Source: Bradyrhizobium guangdongense (GTDB lineage Bacteria > Pseudomonadota > Alphaproteobacteria > Rhizobiales > Xanthobacteraceae). From it: a stretch of 64,000 nucleotides of DNA. Positions within the stretch are counted from its first letter, which is position 1, and every line of letters starts with the position of its first letter. The position numbers were made by a program, and so were the translations under genes. Below, one piece after another: positions 27,085 through 36,963 of this stretch. The stretch covers positions 744,001 to 808,000 of the forward strand of contig NZ_CP030052.1 of assembly GCF_004114975.1 (NCBI RefSeq), in the 5' to 3' direction. The notes beneath the pieces were generated by a model that was not told the DNA's origin, searched no databases, and saw nothing but the letters and a program-made list of their open reading frames with translations.

Positions 27085-27367
27085 GAGCTACACTTACCAT
27101 GAATCCGAAGGTAATGCTGTTCGACGAGGTCCTGCCGCGCTCGATCCGGAAACAAAGAAGGAGGATCTGGTCACCATTCGCGATCTCGCCGCAGAAGGCA
27201 TGACCTGCATTCTCGACACCTACGAGATGGGCTTCGCTCGCGAAGTGGCGGATCATGGCTACTGCACCGATGGCGGCGTCATCGTCAAGCACGGTGCACC
27301 AAGTTCGATCTTGGGTACGCCACGCGAAGAACGGACCCGGGTATTTCTCGATAAAGTACTGGGTTGA
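27085..27367 (+). pseudogene. Polar amino-acid ABC transporter ATPase, C-terminal fragment
   Basis: MNPKVMLFDEV (Walker B) at 27099 is followed by a frameshift near 27130. The neighbour frame gives AALDPETKKEDLVTIRDLAA, EGMTCILDTYEMGFAREVAD (the switch motif, with Thr-Tyr in place of the normal Thr-His) and the family C-terminus REERTRVFLDKVLG at the TGA ending 27367. This is the last third of a HisP/GlnQ-type ATPase. The damage to the switch His and the missing N-terminus show that it is dead. Confidence 0.75.
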
Positions 27368-27448
27368 TCTAACCGCCGCAGTATGAAGATTCAGGAAACG
27401 CCGGTGGCGTGAAGGAAAGTACGCTTTCCGCGCCAGCAATAGGAGCGC

Positions 27449-28105
27449 TCACCGACTCCTACGGCGCTGCACCATGAGCGCCTTCTTGGTGTTAGAGATA
27501 TGTGCTTCGAGAAGATCGACGGCCTTTTCAACGTTCCCGGCGCGGCAAGCTTTTAAGATATCCACATGCTCTTCTTGCGGCGTTTTCTTGCCTGACGCCA
27601 TAGAGACTTGTGCCCGGACGAACAAGCTCACCTGCCCGTAGTTGCCTTCGATAAGAGACAGCAATCTAGGTAGATTACAGGGGATATAGAGGGTTTCGTG
27701 AAACTTCCAGTTCATCTCCGCCCATTGAGCGGGGTCGCTTTTCTTGTCGTATTCCACGAGAATACGTTTGGCCTCATCAAAATCACTCTGAATCATATTA
27801 GGAATGGCTAGACGCAACGCGCGGCACTCCAGCGCAATGCGAATTTCCATCAATTCGATCACCTCGGCCGAAGTGAATGAGACTACCTTGGCGCCCCGAT
27901 TGTTTAGGAGCGTGACCAGACCCTCCGCCTCGAGGTGTCGCAAGGCCTCCCTTACCGGAATGCGGCTCGTTCCGAATTTGTCCGCCAATTCCTCTTGGCG
28001 AAGCTGCTCGCCGGGGGCGAATGTCCCAGCAAGAATGTCAGCCCGGAGAAGCTTTCTCACCGTCTCAGTCGCCGAAGGCCTTTGTTGATTGTCCAGTTCT
28101 GTCAC
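27449..28105 (-). CDS. GntR-family (FCD) transcriptional regulator of the catabolic island
   Basis: A 218-residue protein. The winged helix covers residues about 10-75 (LLRADILAGTFAPGEQLRQE, TSRIPVREALRHLEAEGLV). The C-terminal FCD domain keeps its metal-binding His residues in NWKFHETLY, EEHVDILKA and EAHISNT. FCD regulators sense small carboxylic acids or their metabolites. It sits at the end of a long run of catabolic genes in the same orientation, and an inverted repeat (28122-28147) just upstream recurs before other units of the island. I infer autoregulation and control of the whole set. Confidence 0.88.
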   Translation of the reverse strand: MTELDNQQRPSATETVRKLLRADILAGTFAPGEQLRQEELADKFGTSRIPVREALRHLEAEGLVTLLNNRGAKVVSFTSAEVIELMEIRIALECRALRLAIPNMIQSDFDEAKRILVEYDKKSDPAQWAEMNWKFHETLYIPCNLPRLLSLIEGNYGQVSLFVRAQVSMASGKKTPQEEHVDILKACRAGNVEKAVDLLEAHISNTKKALMVQRRRSR

Positions 28106-28121
28106 AAACTTCGCCTCAAAT

Positions 28122-28147
28122 GTATCCTCTTTGCCGAAATTATATAC
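28122..28147. promoter_or_regulatory. Candidate GntR operator A
   Basis: GTATCC (28122-28127), 14 bases, then ATATAC (28142-28147), a near-inverted repeat 17 bases upstream of the GntR start. It shares its half-sites and spacing with the other candidate sites at 33386, 49237, 52299, 54875 and 58374. Confidence 0.5.
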
Positions 28148-28267
28148 AAAAGGAGGACGAAAGCAATTCGCTCACCCGAACATCAAGCGTTTCTGGGCCT
28201 TCCGACCTCCGTTGTTCTCCCTAAATACCCACCACCAGCAGATGTTGATTCTGACAGATTGTATTGA

Positions 28268-29674
28268 CTACTCATCCAGAAGGCTATCGACTTCCGACCA
28301 CTGCACAGTTTCGAGTTTCATCAGCATATTCCAAAGATCCCTGGCTTTCGGCTTTCCAACAGAAAGCGCTGCACACGTTTCGAATTTTCGTCGGAGCCTT
28401 TCAGGCGGAGCCGGATATTGATGGTTGCCGACCGCCACGCTTTGCCGCTTGAGATGGATCTTCCCCGACTTGTGAACCGCTTCGATTTCGGTAAAGGCGG
28501 CTCCTTTGGTATAGACCTTTTCGAACTGCTCCTTGGTTGACAGGTCGGGATGAACATAGGCATTGACTTTGCCCATGCGGCCGCGGATCTCATTTCCGGC
28601 AACGGACTGGTCGGAAAAACTCCCAAGCGTTACGTCGCCATGCGCCAATGCCGCCGCTATGCAATACGGGATGCTGAACCTCGCCTGCAGTGCATCTTTC
28701 GGATCGTTGTATCGCATTAAATTCAAAGCATGGTAGCTGACGCCCACATTGATGACCTCGAGGTCGTCCGCCACGATTTCGCCACTCGCAATACCCTCCG
28801 TTACAAGATCCAGGGCCGGATGTACAAGCGAGCATGTCGGATAAAGCTTGGGGTTATTGCGGATGAGTTCGAGGGATAGGCCAAGATCGCGGATTGCTTC
28901 GTCCGCGTTCAGCTTTTCTGGATCTGTAAAGAGATCGAAAAACCCCTCGTGCCCCTCGATCGCATTAGGGCTTGATCGCATTCCGGCCTTAGCAAGTTTG
29001 GCGGCAAGGACGCCGTTCTGCGCTGCGAATCCTGCATGTAGCGGTTTGGTCATGTATCCGAAGTTTTGACGTAATCCAGATGCAAGCGAGGCTGCAATTC
29101 CGAAGGCTTCTAGCATGAGCTTGCCATCAAGCCCCAACAGGTTTCCGGCGGCAGCGGCAGCTCCGAATGTCCCGAGCGAGGAAGTTGTGTGCCAGCCACG
29201 ACCATTGTGTTCATAGGTTACGGCGATGCCGAGACGGCCTTCCATCTCGACACCGGCCGCATAGGCCGCAATGATATCTGCACCCGAAGCTGCCAGTTCG
29301 TCTGCGAGCGCAAGGATAGCGGGCAATACTGGGGCGGATGGATGCCCCACCATCGCATAATTACCGTCGTCGAAGTCATGCGCATGAGCCATAGCGCCAT
29401 TGGCCAGAGCAGCATTTCGAGCTGTCGTTCGCAGCGCAGTATTCCAGACACGTGCCTTTCCTGGTTCTTCGGCGAAGAACCCGCCCATGACTCCCGCAAC
29501 TTCCTCAGCTTTCGCCGCTAGGGCAACAGACAACGTGTCGGCAATGCCCCTCTTTGCGGCCTCGACGGCGGCAGCGGACATTGATTCGAACTTCAGCTCC
29601 GCGCAGAAGTCAGCAAGGATGCGGCCGACTTCCGGTCGCTGCTTTTGAGAGTCTGACGCTCTTTTCGCGTTCAT
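28268..29674 (-). CDS. MmgE/PrpD-family protein (paralogue 1)
   Basis: A 468-residue protein of the MmgE/PrpD fold, with the N-terminal all-helical domain (HAHDFDDGNYAMVGHPSAPV, GRGWHTTSSLGTFGAAAAA) and the smaller C-terminal alpha/beta domain from about residue 270. Known members dehydrate 2-methylcitrate, decarboxylate cis-aconitate or epimerise iminodisuccinate. The start follows an AAGGAAG ribosome site. It is closely related to the second copy at 38705 along its whole length (both contain RTTAR, then HDFDDGN, WHTTS and IEGHEGF), so the two probably act on similar or stereoisomeric substrates. The specific reaction cannot be read from the sequence. Confidence 0.85.
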   Translation of the reverse strand: MNAKRASDSQKQRPEVGRILADFCAELKFESMSAAAVEAAKRGIADTLSVALAAKAEEVAGVMGGFFAEEPGKARVWNTALRTTARNAALANGAMAHAHDFDDGNYAMVGHPSAPVLPAILALADELAASGADIIAAYAAGVEMEGRLGIAVTYEHNGRGWHTTSSLGTFGAAAAAGNLLGLDGKLMLEAFGIAASLASGLRQNFGYMTKPLHAGFAAQNGVLAAKLAKAGMRSSPNAIEGHEGFFDLFTDPEKLNADEAIRDLGLSLELIRNNPKLYPTCSLVHPALDLVTEGIASGEIVADDLEVINVGVSYHALNLMRYNDPKDALQARFSIPYCIAAALAHGDVTLGSFSDQSVAGNEIRGRMGKVNAYVHPDLSTKEQFEKVYTKGAAFTEIEAVHKSGKIHLKRQSVAVGNHQYPAPPERLRRKFETCAALSVGKPKARDLWNMLMKLETVQWSEVDSLLDE

Positions 29675-29878
29675 TTTGCTTCCTTTTGCTTATCTATCGA
29701 TTATGCCGACCAGACGTTTTTGTCCGGCCAATTCGGTTCGAGCTCGATTGGCATAGGTCCGCCATTTTTCAAATCGCGCCTTCGGTGCGCGGCAGCGCGA
29801 TCCGGCCGCTTACGCATCCAGTTCGGCGAGAATTCGCCGTACACTTTCGAACCTCCCAATCGTCTTGCGATCCCAAAT
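29675..29878. other. Intergenic gap, nothing recognised
   Basis: About 200 bases between the PrpD-like gene and the reductase. No operator-like repeat of the GntR type, and no coding signal. Confidence 0.35.
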
Positions 29879-30700
29879 CTAACTTTTTCTTAGTTCGACA
29901 CTCCGTCGATACGCAGCGCTGGTTGCAGCGCGTACTATCTTGGGAAGGGCCCCCTCACGCTCCATTTCGATCACGCCAGCCTCAGTGGTCCCTCCCGGAC
30001 TTATGACGGCTCGCTTGAGCTCGGAAGGCGAGCGCGGATCAGCTGCTAACATCGCCGCCGAACCCAACATCGTCTGCGCAACGAGCAACTGAGCGAATTC
30101 TGTATCAAAATCCAGCCTCGCCAGCCGCTTGCGCCGCTGCTCAGCAAAAGCGAAAATATAGCGAGGCGCGCAGGCGTAGAACGGCATAGCCTTGTCAATC
30201 AATGCCGCGTCCACCACCCATTCAAATTTGCCGACTGGCGCGAAGACTTGCTCTACGGCCGTTTTTGCCGAGATTGGAAACGTCTGCCCGGTTACGCCGA
30301 GGCTCGTCCCTTGACCAACAAACGCAGGAAGGTTGGGCATAACGCGCGCCACTCTCGCACTGCCGCATACCTCCATTAATCGCCCAAGCGGCATGCCGGC
30401 CATAACCGAAAGAACCGGACTCTCGGCCAGCAAGCGTCGATGTCCATCAGAGAAAGTTGCAACATTCTGCGGCTTCACCGCCAATACGAGCAGATCGTAG
30501 CCTGATGATGAACTCGGAGCGTCCGGCAAGATTGATACGCCTTGAAGACCACGCACAGCGTCTTCCACTCGGCCGACATCCGGATCAACCAAGATCAATT
30601 TTAAATTAGGTAGTGCTTGGCGTACTCCTCGGATAAGAGCCGAACCCATATTTCCCCCGCCGAAGAACAGCAGTCGAGTGGACTCCTTCATCACCACCAT
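29879..30700 (-). CDS. Pyrroline-5-carboxylate-reductase-like (ProC family) NAD(P)-dependent reductase
   Basis: About 273 residues, the normal ProC length, from ATG 30700 after AGGATAGGGAA (a second ATG at 30691 is possible). The N-terminal Rossmann loop FFGGGNMGSALIRG is followed by LLVLAVKPQNV and VMAGMPLGRLMEV, and the C-terminal dimerisation domain contains AVISPGGTTEAGVIEMER, the ProC signature. ProC reduces a cyclic imino acid to proline. Given the imine-forming flavoproteins directly upstream, this copy may reduce a cyclic imine made by the pathway rather than serve proline synthesis. Confidence 0.82.
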   Translation of the reverse strand: MVVMKESTRLLFFGGGNMGSALIRGVRQALPNLKLILVDPDVGRVEDAVRGLQGVSILPDAPSSSSGYDLLVLAVKPQNVATFSDGHRRLLAESPVLSVMAGMPLGRLMEVCGSARVARVMPNLPAFVGQGTSLGVTGQTFPISAKTAVEQVFAPVGKFEWVVDAALIDKAMPFYACAPRYIFAFAEQRRKRLARLDFDTEFAQLLVAQTMLGSAAMLAADPRSPSELKRAVISPGGTTEAGVIEMEREGALPKIVRAATSAAYRRSVELRKS

Positions 30701-30729
30701 TTCCCTATCCTGCTGGTCCAACTTTGAGA

Positions 30730-32046
30730 TCAGGTTGCATCTGCACCGGCACGGAATTCCTCGTACATTGCCGTGCCACGCACGCCGACGAATCTGAATG
30801 GCTCGGGCGGCAGCCATCCGGGACGGCCGAGCGGTCCAGTCACCGTTTCTTGTGCGACTTTGCCGGCGACTAGTTCGGCAAGACGGCGCCCCAATGCGGT
30901 ACCTTTCGCGACACCAGAGCCGTTATAGCCGGCACTTATAAAAAGCCCCTGCTCCAGCTCTCCCCAAAATGGAGCGCCTCCACGCGTGACGTCGGTAACT
31001 CCGCCCCATACGTATTCGAAGTCGATATCCGCAAGATGCGGATAACGACGGCGAAACCGATCGAGCAATCTTCGTCGGATTACGCTCTCCTTGAGCTCGG
31101 CCTCATAGGAATAGAGGCTGCGGATCATACAGCGTCCGTCGGAAAGTCTACGAAGGGTGCTACCACCGGCCCGTTGGGCCGACGTCATGCCCCATTCCGG
31201 AAGACTACCGAGCAGACGTGCCCTGTTGCCCAGCCTTTCCGTCACGCCCACATAAGTAAATAAGGAAACCAACCGATCTTTGCCGTATCCCAGCAGCTTA
31301 ACAAAGGCATTGTTGGCCAGGATGACGTTCCGCGCGGATATCCGCGCCTGCGGACAAGTCAAGTGCCAACGCTCACCTACTTTTTCGATGTTGCTGACAG
31401 TGGTTCCTTCATGAAAGACAATGTCAGAAGGTAGATGATCTGCCAGACCGCGCACGAGCGCAGCCGGCTGAAATAGATGTGTAGACTCGGATCGAATGGC
31501 CAACCGATAAAAGCATGTGCCGGTTAGCTCTTCCAAAGCATCTTGTTTGTAAACCGGAAGCGTGCGGCCCTGTGTCGATGCGCTCTCGCTCATTCTCAAC
31601 AGAGCCGCAGCGGCTCGCTCGCTTACAGCGGCCTTGAACGAACCGACCTGTCGAAGCCCGCAATCGATCCCGTACCGGGCCACGAGGTCTTTCAGCCAAG
31701 CCAAACCCTCGGCATCAAATACGGCTATGACGTTCTGTTTGCTTAGAGCATCGGCTGAGGCGTCAGCTCTGCTGGCCGATGCCATACTCACCGTTGGCAG
31801 ATCGCTGCCAGAAAAGCCGGAATTCCGACCTGAAGCATTCTCGCCAACTGTTCCGCCGTCAATGATGAGAATATCAGTTTCGGGTTCCAGCTCTTTGAGC
31901 CTTCTTGCAACAGCGAGCCCAGTGAAACCTGCGCCTACAACGGCATGATCGACGCTCAGCTTTCCGTTGAGGGCGGGCCGGCAAATGCGAGGCGGTAGCA
32001 TCGCGTTCCAACCGCTTCGCATCTGATACGTGCTTGCGCGATACAT
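30730..32046 (-). CDS. DAO-type FAD-dependent amine/amino-acid oxidoreductase (1)
   Basis: A 438-residue protein of the GcvT-less YgaF/ordL-like DAO group. The FAD loop VDHAVVGAGFTGLAVARRL starts near residue 33, followed by the second FAD contact NASGRNSGFSG and the C-terminal FISAYNGSGVAKGTALGR-type motif (here FISAGYNGSGVAKGTALGR). Related enzymes oxidise secondary or primary amines such as gamma-glutamylated or N-alkyl amines to imines. Its start lies eight bases before the end of the neighbouring DAO gene, so the two are co-transcribed. Confidence 0.82.
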   Translation of the reverse strand: MYRASTYQMRSGWNAMLPPRICRPALNGKLSVDHAVVGAGFTGLAVARRLKELEPETDILIIDGGTVGENASGRNSGFSGSDLPTVSMASASRADASADALSKQNVIAVFDAEGLAWLKDLVARYGIDCGLRQVGSFKAAVSERAAAALLRMSESASTQGRTLPVYKQDALEELTGTCFYRLAIRSESTHLFQPAALVRGLADHLPSDIVFHEGTTVSNIEKVGERWHLTCPQARISARNVILANNAFVKLLGYGKDRLVSLFTYVGVTERLGNRARLLGSLPEWGMTSAQRAGGSTLRRLSDGRCMIRSLYSYEAELKESVIRRRLLDRFRRRYPHLADIDFEYVWGGVTDVTRGGAPFWGELEQGLFISAGYNGSGVAKGTALGRRLAELVAGKVAQETVTGPLGRPGWLPPEPFRFVGVRGTAMYEEFRAGADAT

Positions 32047-32053
32047 ATCCGTT

Positions 32054-33349
32054 CTACTGTGCGAAAGCCGGCTGGCGTTTGACGCTCGACAGCCGGTTGA
32101 AAGTAAAAGGAGAAGGATCGACGATAGGTTTTTCGGAAGTAACCAGATCAGCCGTCAGATGCCCGGCCGCAGGACCAATCCCAAAGCCGTGACCGGAGTA
32201 CCCGCTACTGATAAAAAATCCCGGAATGGTGTCCACTGCCCCAATGACCGGCTTTGTATCGGGCATGACATCGATCAGGCCGGCCCAGGTTGCGGCAACT
32301 CTCATATTGGCGAATACGGGAAACTCGCGACTGATATTACGCTGCGCCTGACGAAGATCGTATAGTGATGGCACGGGATCCAGGACACGTGTCTGTTCAA
32401 AAGGCGTTTGTTCATCCATGCGCCAGCGCGATTTCTGAAACAGCTCCGCAAGCGTGCGCCGCCCCAGACGCAGCCGTACATTGTTTCCACCAGTCAAAAT
32501 CATCGGCAAATAGTCGACGAGATAGCGGAAACTGTCGGGCACGATTTCCGTTCGATTCCACGCGCCGTAACCTATGGTGAACCCTCCATCGTGCCGAGTG
32601 CGGATCGAAAAATCGGGGCCCTTGATCGACGTTTTTGGAGCCCCTTCCAACGGGTACGCTCGGACAAGGCTCGACATTGTCTTGAGTTGCGGCAACCGCA
32701 AACCCATATTGTTACAAAAGAGCGAAGACCAAACTCCGCCCGCCAAAACAACTGCTTCGCAAGATACTGGCCCGAGCTCCGTCACAACGCCACAAATGCG
32801 TCCCGCCCGGGTTTCAATTCCTCTCACAGCGCATGACACGACAATCTGCGCGCCGAGCGCCCTCGCCGCGCTTGCGTACGCAGCAGCTGCCAATGATGGC
32901 TCCGCCCTGCCGTCATTGGGAGAATACAGGCCGCAAGCCCACGGTCTTGACGCGCCAGGCAGCAAGGCTCGCAATTCAGCCCCTGAAACGATGCGAGCAA
33001 CGATATCGTCGGGACAGGTGTTGGCGAGCCAGCTTTCACAAGCTTCTGCTTCCTCGTCGCGCTTGAATACCGTCAAAATACCCGTCTGTTTAAAGCCGAC
33101 ACTTTGGCCTAGCTGCCGCTCCAGATCGTTCCAGATTCGCAAACTTTCCCGGATCAACGGCATTTCTTGAGCGTCGCGCTTTTGAGCGCGAACCCAACCC
33201 TGGTTGCGTCCGGATTGCTCTGCTCCGATAAGTCCCTTCTCGCAAAGCAAGGTTGGAACCCCTCGCTTGGCCAGGTAGTAAGCAGTTGAACTGCCGATAA
33301 TTCCGCCCCCTATCACGATCACTTTGGTTGAAGCGGGCAGTTGGGACAT
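32054..33349 (-). CDS. DAO-type FAD-dependent oxidoreductase (2), sarcosine-oxidase-beta-like
   Basis: A 431-residue protein. VIVIGGGIIGSSTAYYLAKR is the FAD-binding Rossmann motif, followed by the ARG-type second motif GAEQSGRNQGWVRAQKRD and the C-terminal FISSGYSGHGFGIGPAAGH that closes on the flavin. The family oxidises N-methyl or N-carboxyalkyl amino acids. A candidate GntR site lies 37 bases upstream, so this gene probably starts an operon of two DAO genes, the ProC-like reductase and the first PrpD-like gene. Confidence 0.85.
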   Translation of the reverse strand: MSQLPASTKVIVIGGGIIGSSTAYYLAKRGVPTLLCEKGLIGAEQSGRNQGWVRAQKRDAQEMPLIRESLRIWNDLERQLGQSVGFKQTGILTVFKRDEEAEACESWLANTCPDDIVARIVSGAELRALLPGASRPWACGLYSPNDGRAEPSLAAAAYASAARALGAQIVVSCAVRGIETRAGRICGVVTELGPVSCEAVVLAGGVWSSLFCNNMGLRLPQLKTMSSLVRAYPLEGAPKTSIKGPDFSIRTRHDGGFTIGYGAWNRTEIVPDSFRYLVDYLPMILTGGNNVRLRLGRRTLAELFQKSRWRMDEQTPFEQTRVLDPVPSLYDLRQAQRNISREFPVFANMRVAATWAGLIDVMPDTKPVIGAVDTIPGFFISSGYSGHGFGIGPAAGHLTADLVTSEKPIVDPSPFTFNRLSSVKRQPAFAQ

Positions 33350-33385
33350 GACGAACCAGCAAAAAGTCAGGGCGAGAGACTTGGT

Positions 33386-33411
33386 GCATACTTAACTTAG
33401 CTATTGGATAC
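33386..33411. promoter_or_regulatory. Candidate GntR operator B
   Basis: GCATAC (33386-33391), 14 bases, GGATAC (33406-33411), 37 bases upstream of the DAO gene start. Same half-sites and spacing as the site before gntR. Confidence 0.5.
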
Positions 33412-33465
33412 AATCAACCAACTTCTGCGTCGAAAGGTGAGAGGGCGCTTGGATCGTACTCAAGA

Positions 33466-35188
33466 TCAAAGCATTGCTTCGGGTTTTGGCGGAAAATCGC
33501 TTCGCGTGGGAACAATCCGGCTATCAATCAGGCGATGCACACGACGCAGATCCTTAGGCCCCCGATGTAGACTGCGAAGCGACGCCAAGTTGTCAGCGTC
33601 TGCCCGTACACGGCGGCCATGATGACGCAGATATTCGATCCACGTTGGCGAGTAGTAGCTTTCAACCCAGACGAGTGGCCGTTCAATGTCTCGTAACAAG
33701 GCCCAACGACGGGCCCAGTCACGCAAACGGATACGACGCCGTTCTCGCATCAGCTCAAGAAAGCGAAGAGTATCCTCGTGGGCAATTTCATACTCTATTA
33801 AGACCAAGACCGGCCCCGAATCCGGCTTGATCTCGACCATAGGCTCGGGCGCTTGGAATGGTCCGATGGGATCGAGATCATCGCCGGACAACGCGTGAAG
33901 CGGATATTGAAAGCCCAAGACCGCTCCGATCATCATTACGGTCCCTGCCGCCACGAAGGCGATCGAAAGACCGTGTGAACCTGCAACTTCGCCCCAAAGC
34001 CAGGATACAAGGGCCATCCCGCCGAAAGTCGCGGTCTGATAGAAGGAGAGCGCTCTTCCAACCACCCACCGTGGCGTGACAGTTGCACGGTGACGTTGAA
34101 TAAGGACAATGAAATGACCCAACAGGCACCGGCGACAAGTAGTGCGATGCAGCTAAGGGGCATCGAAGTTGAAGCGCCCAACAAGATGAGCGCGAGCGCA
34201 AAATTCGCGAAAGTTGCGCGAATGACAACCTCGTTATTGAACTTGCGGACAATGGCAGCGTTTGCCAAGCCGCCGCCGATCGCACCGAAGCCAAAAGTGC
34301 CCAACATCATGCCGTAGGTTAGTGCCGTTCCCTTCAACGTGTCTCGTGCAACCAACGGAAGCAGAGCCAAAACGACGACACCGGCCAAGTTGAAGATCGC
34401 CGTTCGTAGGAGAACTCTCAAAAGATGGGGAGACACCCTGATGTAACGAAGGCCGGCACCAATCGCTGCTCCCACATGCTCGGGGGGAGCTCCGGCTTTG
34501 GATAGTGCGGCTTCCAATGCAAGAGCGCGCCTATCAGCGGCAGTGTGAGAAGAACATTCGCAGCGAACGCCGCGGCGGACCCTGCCACTACGACGACCAA
34601 TCCGCCCGAGGCAGGGCCAACGCTGCGCATCATGTTGAAGCTGAGCCCATTCAAACCGACCGCGCCGGCAACATCTTCCTTTGAGATGACATCGCCTATC
34701 GAGGCTTGCCACGCGGGATTGTACAGCGCGTTGCCACAACCGATTAGAAATGTAAGGGCGAGAAGAAGCCAAGGATCCAGAACATTGAAGCAGATAGAAG
34801 TCGCGAGAACCGCGGATACTAACACCATGCCACCTTGTGCCATGATCAATATGCGACGACGACTATAATTATCCGCCAGCGCACCCGCTATCATCGAGAA
34901 GATCATCACGGGAAGGGAATTCATTGTCTGAACCAGCGCCACCATGGCCTGCGAACCCATCATAGTGGCCATGACCCAGCTGGCGCCCACCGACTGCACA
35001 AGCGTCCCGAGATTCGACATCATCGTCGCGATCCAGAGCGATCGAAACGCCTTTTGCTTTAATGGAGACAGAAACAGGGGAACCGGCACAATTGTCTCGG
35101 TGATGCTTTTGGCAACACTTGTCGCCTTCGCGATATCAAGATCGCTAGTCCTCCGCCAAACTGAGAACGCGCGCCCAATTGCGCGCAT
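33466..35188 (-). pseudogene. MFS transporter (MFS_3/EntS-like) with two frameshifts
   Basis: Three consecutive frames make up one transporter of about 570 residues. The first (from 35188) holds LKQKAFRSLWIATMMSNLGT and helices 1-6. At a C6 tract near 34487 a missing C shifts the frame, and GAGLRYIRVSPHLLRVLLRT with helices 7-10 follows. A second one-base shift near 34110 leads into TPRWVVGRALSFYQTA, the last helices and a soluble tail (VLVLIEYEIAHEDTLRFLEL) typical of MFS_3 proteins. The order is correct and nothing larger is missing. The gene follows the LDH2-type dehydrogenase and overlaps its end, and would export or import a pathway compound if repaired. Confidence 0.75.
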
Positions 35189-36206
35189 CGACCGACAGCA
35201 TTCCGCTTTCATGCACCGCTTGGCGACGCCGATAGCGGTTATCGGCCGGCATGCGAGTTGATCCTGCGTGTTTCAATTCCGCTATTAGCCTCTCCAACTG
35301 TCCCTGGAACGAAGCATTCCCGCCAGCACCGGGATCAAGGGCCAAAATGAATTGCCCGGCATTCGAGGTCTTCGCCCCAGGAAAGTTGGAAGAACAATCT
35401 TCAAATCCGAAGGTGCCGCCGGAGAGTGCCGCCACCAGAACCTCGGCCATAAAGGCAAGCGACGCTCCTTTTGCTCCGCCGAACGGCAGGAGCGCCCCCC
35501 CGTCCAGTATCGCCGCCGGATCAGTAGTTACGTCTCCGTCCCTGTTAATTCCGACCCCTGAAGGAACGGGTCTACCAGCGGCAGCGTGCAGCAGGATGTC
35601 GCCGTGCGACATGATGCTCGAAGCTTGGTCCCACACCAAAGGCGGCGCGTTTGTCCTTGGACAGGCAAATGCGATCGGATTGGTGCCGAGCGTCTTTCGC
35701 TTACCCTGCCAAACAGCCATATGGCTGCGACTGTTCACCATCGCAATTGAGATCAGACCGGCGCGCGCCAGGGGTTCCACGTCCTGCCACAAAGCACCAA
35801 AATGATGCGAATTGCGGACAAACATCGTCGCGACACCTTGGCTCCGAGCCATACCAGCAAGACGGTTCGAGAAGGCGCGCGTTGCTTGTTGAGCAAACCC
35901 GTTGTCAGCCTCAACCGCCAAACAGCCGGGCCGCGTCTGCTCGCAAGCCGGTTTAGCTGCAGTATTAATCCAGCCGCTGGATATGCTTGAGACATAGCCG
36001 GGCAAGCGATGGATCCCGTGGCTTCTACTGCCGTCGATTTCGGCGCCGGCAACCGTTTCGGCAATGATTCGTGCGATGGGTTCCGACAGTCCCGCTCTGC
36101 GCAAGGCCGAAGCTAATTTGGGTTCGAGGATCTCTAGCGGGATCTGAATTTCGTCGTCCGCTACGGTCAAGTGACGCTCCGCGATGAACGCTGTTCTATT
36201 CGACAA
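35145..36206 (-). CDS. LDH2/malate-lactate-type NAD(P)H-dependent oxidoreductase
   Basis: A 353-residue protein of the LDH2 (YlbC/DpkA) family. RSHGIHRLPGYVSSISSGWI is the conserved N-terminal block with the catalytic His, FVRNSHHFGALWQDVEPLAR follows, and GTNPIAFACPRTNAPPLVWD is the nucleotide-binding region. Family members reduce 2-oxo or cyclic imino acids (delta1-piperideine- or pyrroline-2-carboxylate) or oxidise hydroxy acids. The start is uncertain: a TTG at 36206 overlaps the end of pxpA. Together with the ProC-like gene it gives the island two possible imine reductases. Confidence 0.8.
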   Translation of the reverse strand: MSNRTAFIAERHLTVADDEIQIPLEILEPKLASALRRAGLSEPIARIIAETVAGAEIDGSRSHGIHRLPGYVSSISSGWINTAAKPACEQTRPGCLAVEADNGFAQQATRAFSNRLAGMARSQGVATMFVRNSHHFGALWQDVEPLARAGLISIAMVNSRSHMAVWQGKRKTLGTNPIAFACPRTNAPPLVWDQASSIMSHGDILLHAAAGRPVPSGVGINRDGDVTTDPAAILDGGALLPFGGAKGASLAFMAEVLVAALSGGTFGFEDCSSNFPGAKTSNAGQFILALDPGAGGNASFQGQLERLIAELKHAGSTRMPADNRYRRRQAVHESGMLSVDARNWARVLSLAED

Positions 36207-36963
36207 GCTCTGTCAGTGGCGTCACTTGTCCACCGCCTCTCTCAATCGTGTCGCGCAAAGTCTTGGCAATCTCGACCGAGCCAGGCGTATCTGAATGAAC
36301 CAGAATGCTTTTCGCATCCAACTTGATTCGTTTTCCCGTGATAGCTGTCACCGTGCCGTCATTCAAGAACTGGCTTGCTCTCGCGGCGATTTGATCGAGA
36401 TCGTTGATGACTGCTCCCTGCTTCTTTCGCGAAACGAGCGAGCCGTCTTCCTCGTAGGCCCGGTCGGCATAAATTCGTCCAACAGTCCGCAACCCGATCT
36501 TCCGCGCGTAAGCTTGCCAAGGGCTGCCGGGTTCTCCCGGCACGATGATGTCGGGATCATAGGCTTTGAAAGCATCGAAGATGAGCTGAAGATATTCCGG
36601 TGTTTCGCGCGACATCATGCCAAAGACGCCATGCGTACCGGCATGTGTCACCTTATAACCTTCAGCCTTGGCGATCGCCGAGAGAGCGCCCAACTGGTAA
36701 AGTGCGTGTTTCCGCATATCGTGGGGATCAATCTTCATCGGAACACGACCGAAGCCTAGTAGATCGGGCAGGCCGACATGCGCTCCTAGCGCCACTCCCC
36801 GCGCTCTCGCCTGCGCCGCCATGTCGGTCATGATGACCGCATCACCCGCGTGAAAACCGCAGGCCACATTCGCGGACGAAATCAGCGCCATCAGAGCGGC
36901 GTCATCGCAAAGCCGCCAACGCCCGAACCCTTCTCCGATGTCAGAATTGATATCGATTTTCAT
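36196..36963 (-). CDS. pxpA: 5-oxoprolinase subunit A (LamB/YcsF family)
   Basis: A 255-residue protein, the usual length. The opening MKIDINSDIGEGFGRWRLCD, then ANVACGFHAGDAVIMTDMAA, GAHVGLPDLLGFGR and ADRAYEEDGSLVSRKKQGAV are all diagnostic of PxpA. With PxpB and PxpC it opens 5-oxo-L-proline, or a similar cyclic amide, to the open-chain amino acid using ATP. It overlaps pxpC by 23 bases and is followed by the LDH2 gene. Confidence 0.92.
   Translation of the reverse strand: MKIDINSDIGEGFGRWRLCDDAALMALISSANVACGFHAGDAVIMTDMAAQARARGVALGAHVGLPDLLGFGRVPMKIDPHDMRKHALYQLGALSAIAKAEGYKVTHAGTHGVFGMMSRETPEYLQLIFDAFKAYDPDIIVPGEPGSPWQAYARKIGLRTVGRIYADRAYEEDGSLVSRKKQGAVINDLDQIAARASQFLNDGTVTAITGKRIKLDAKSILVHSDTPGSVEIAKTLRDTIERGGGQVTPLTELVE

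Noticed and set aside
34480..34495. Phase-variable C tract in the MFS gene
   Set aside because: Six or seven C residues are short for phase variation, and a second, non-repeat frameshift lies downstream.
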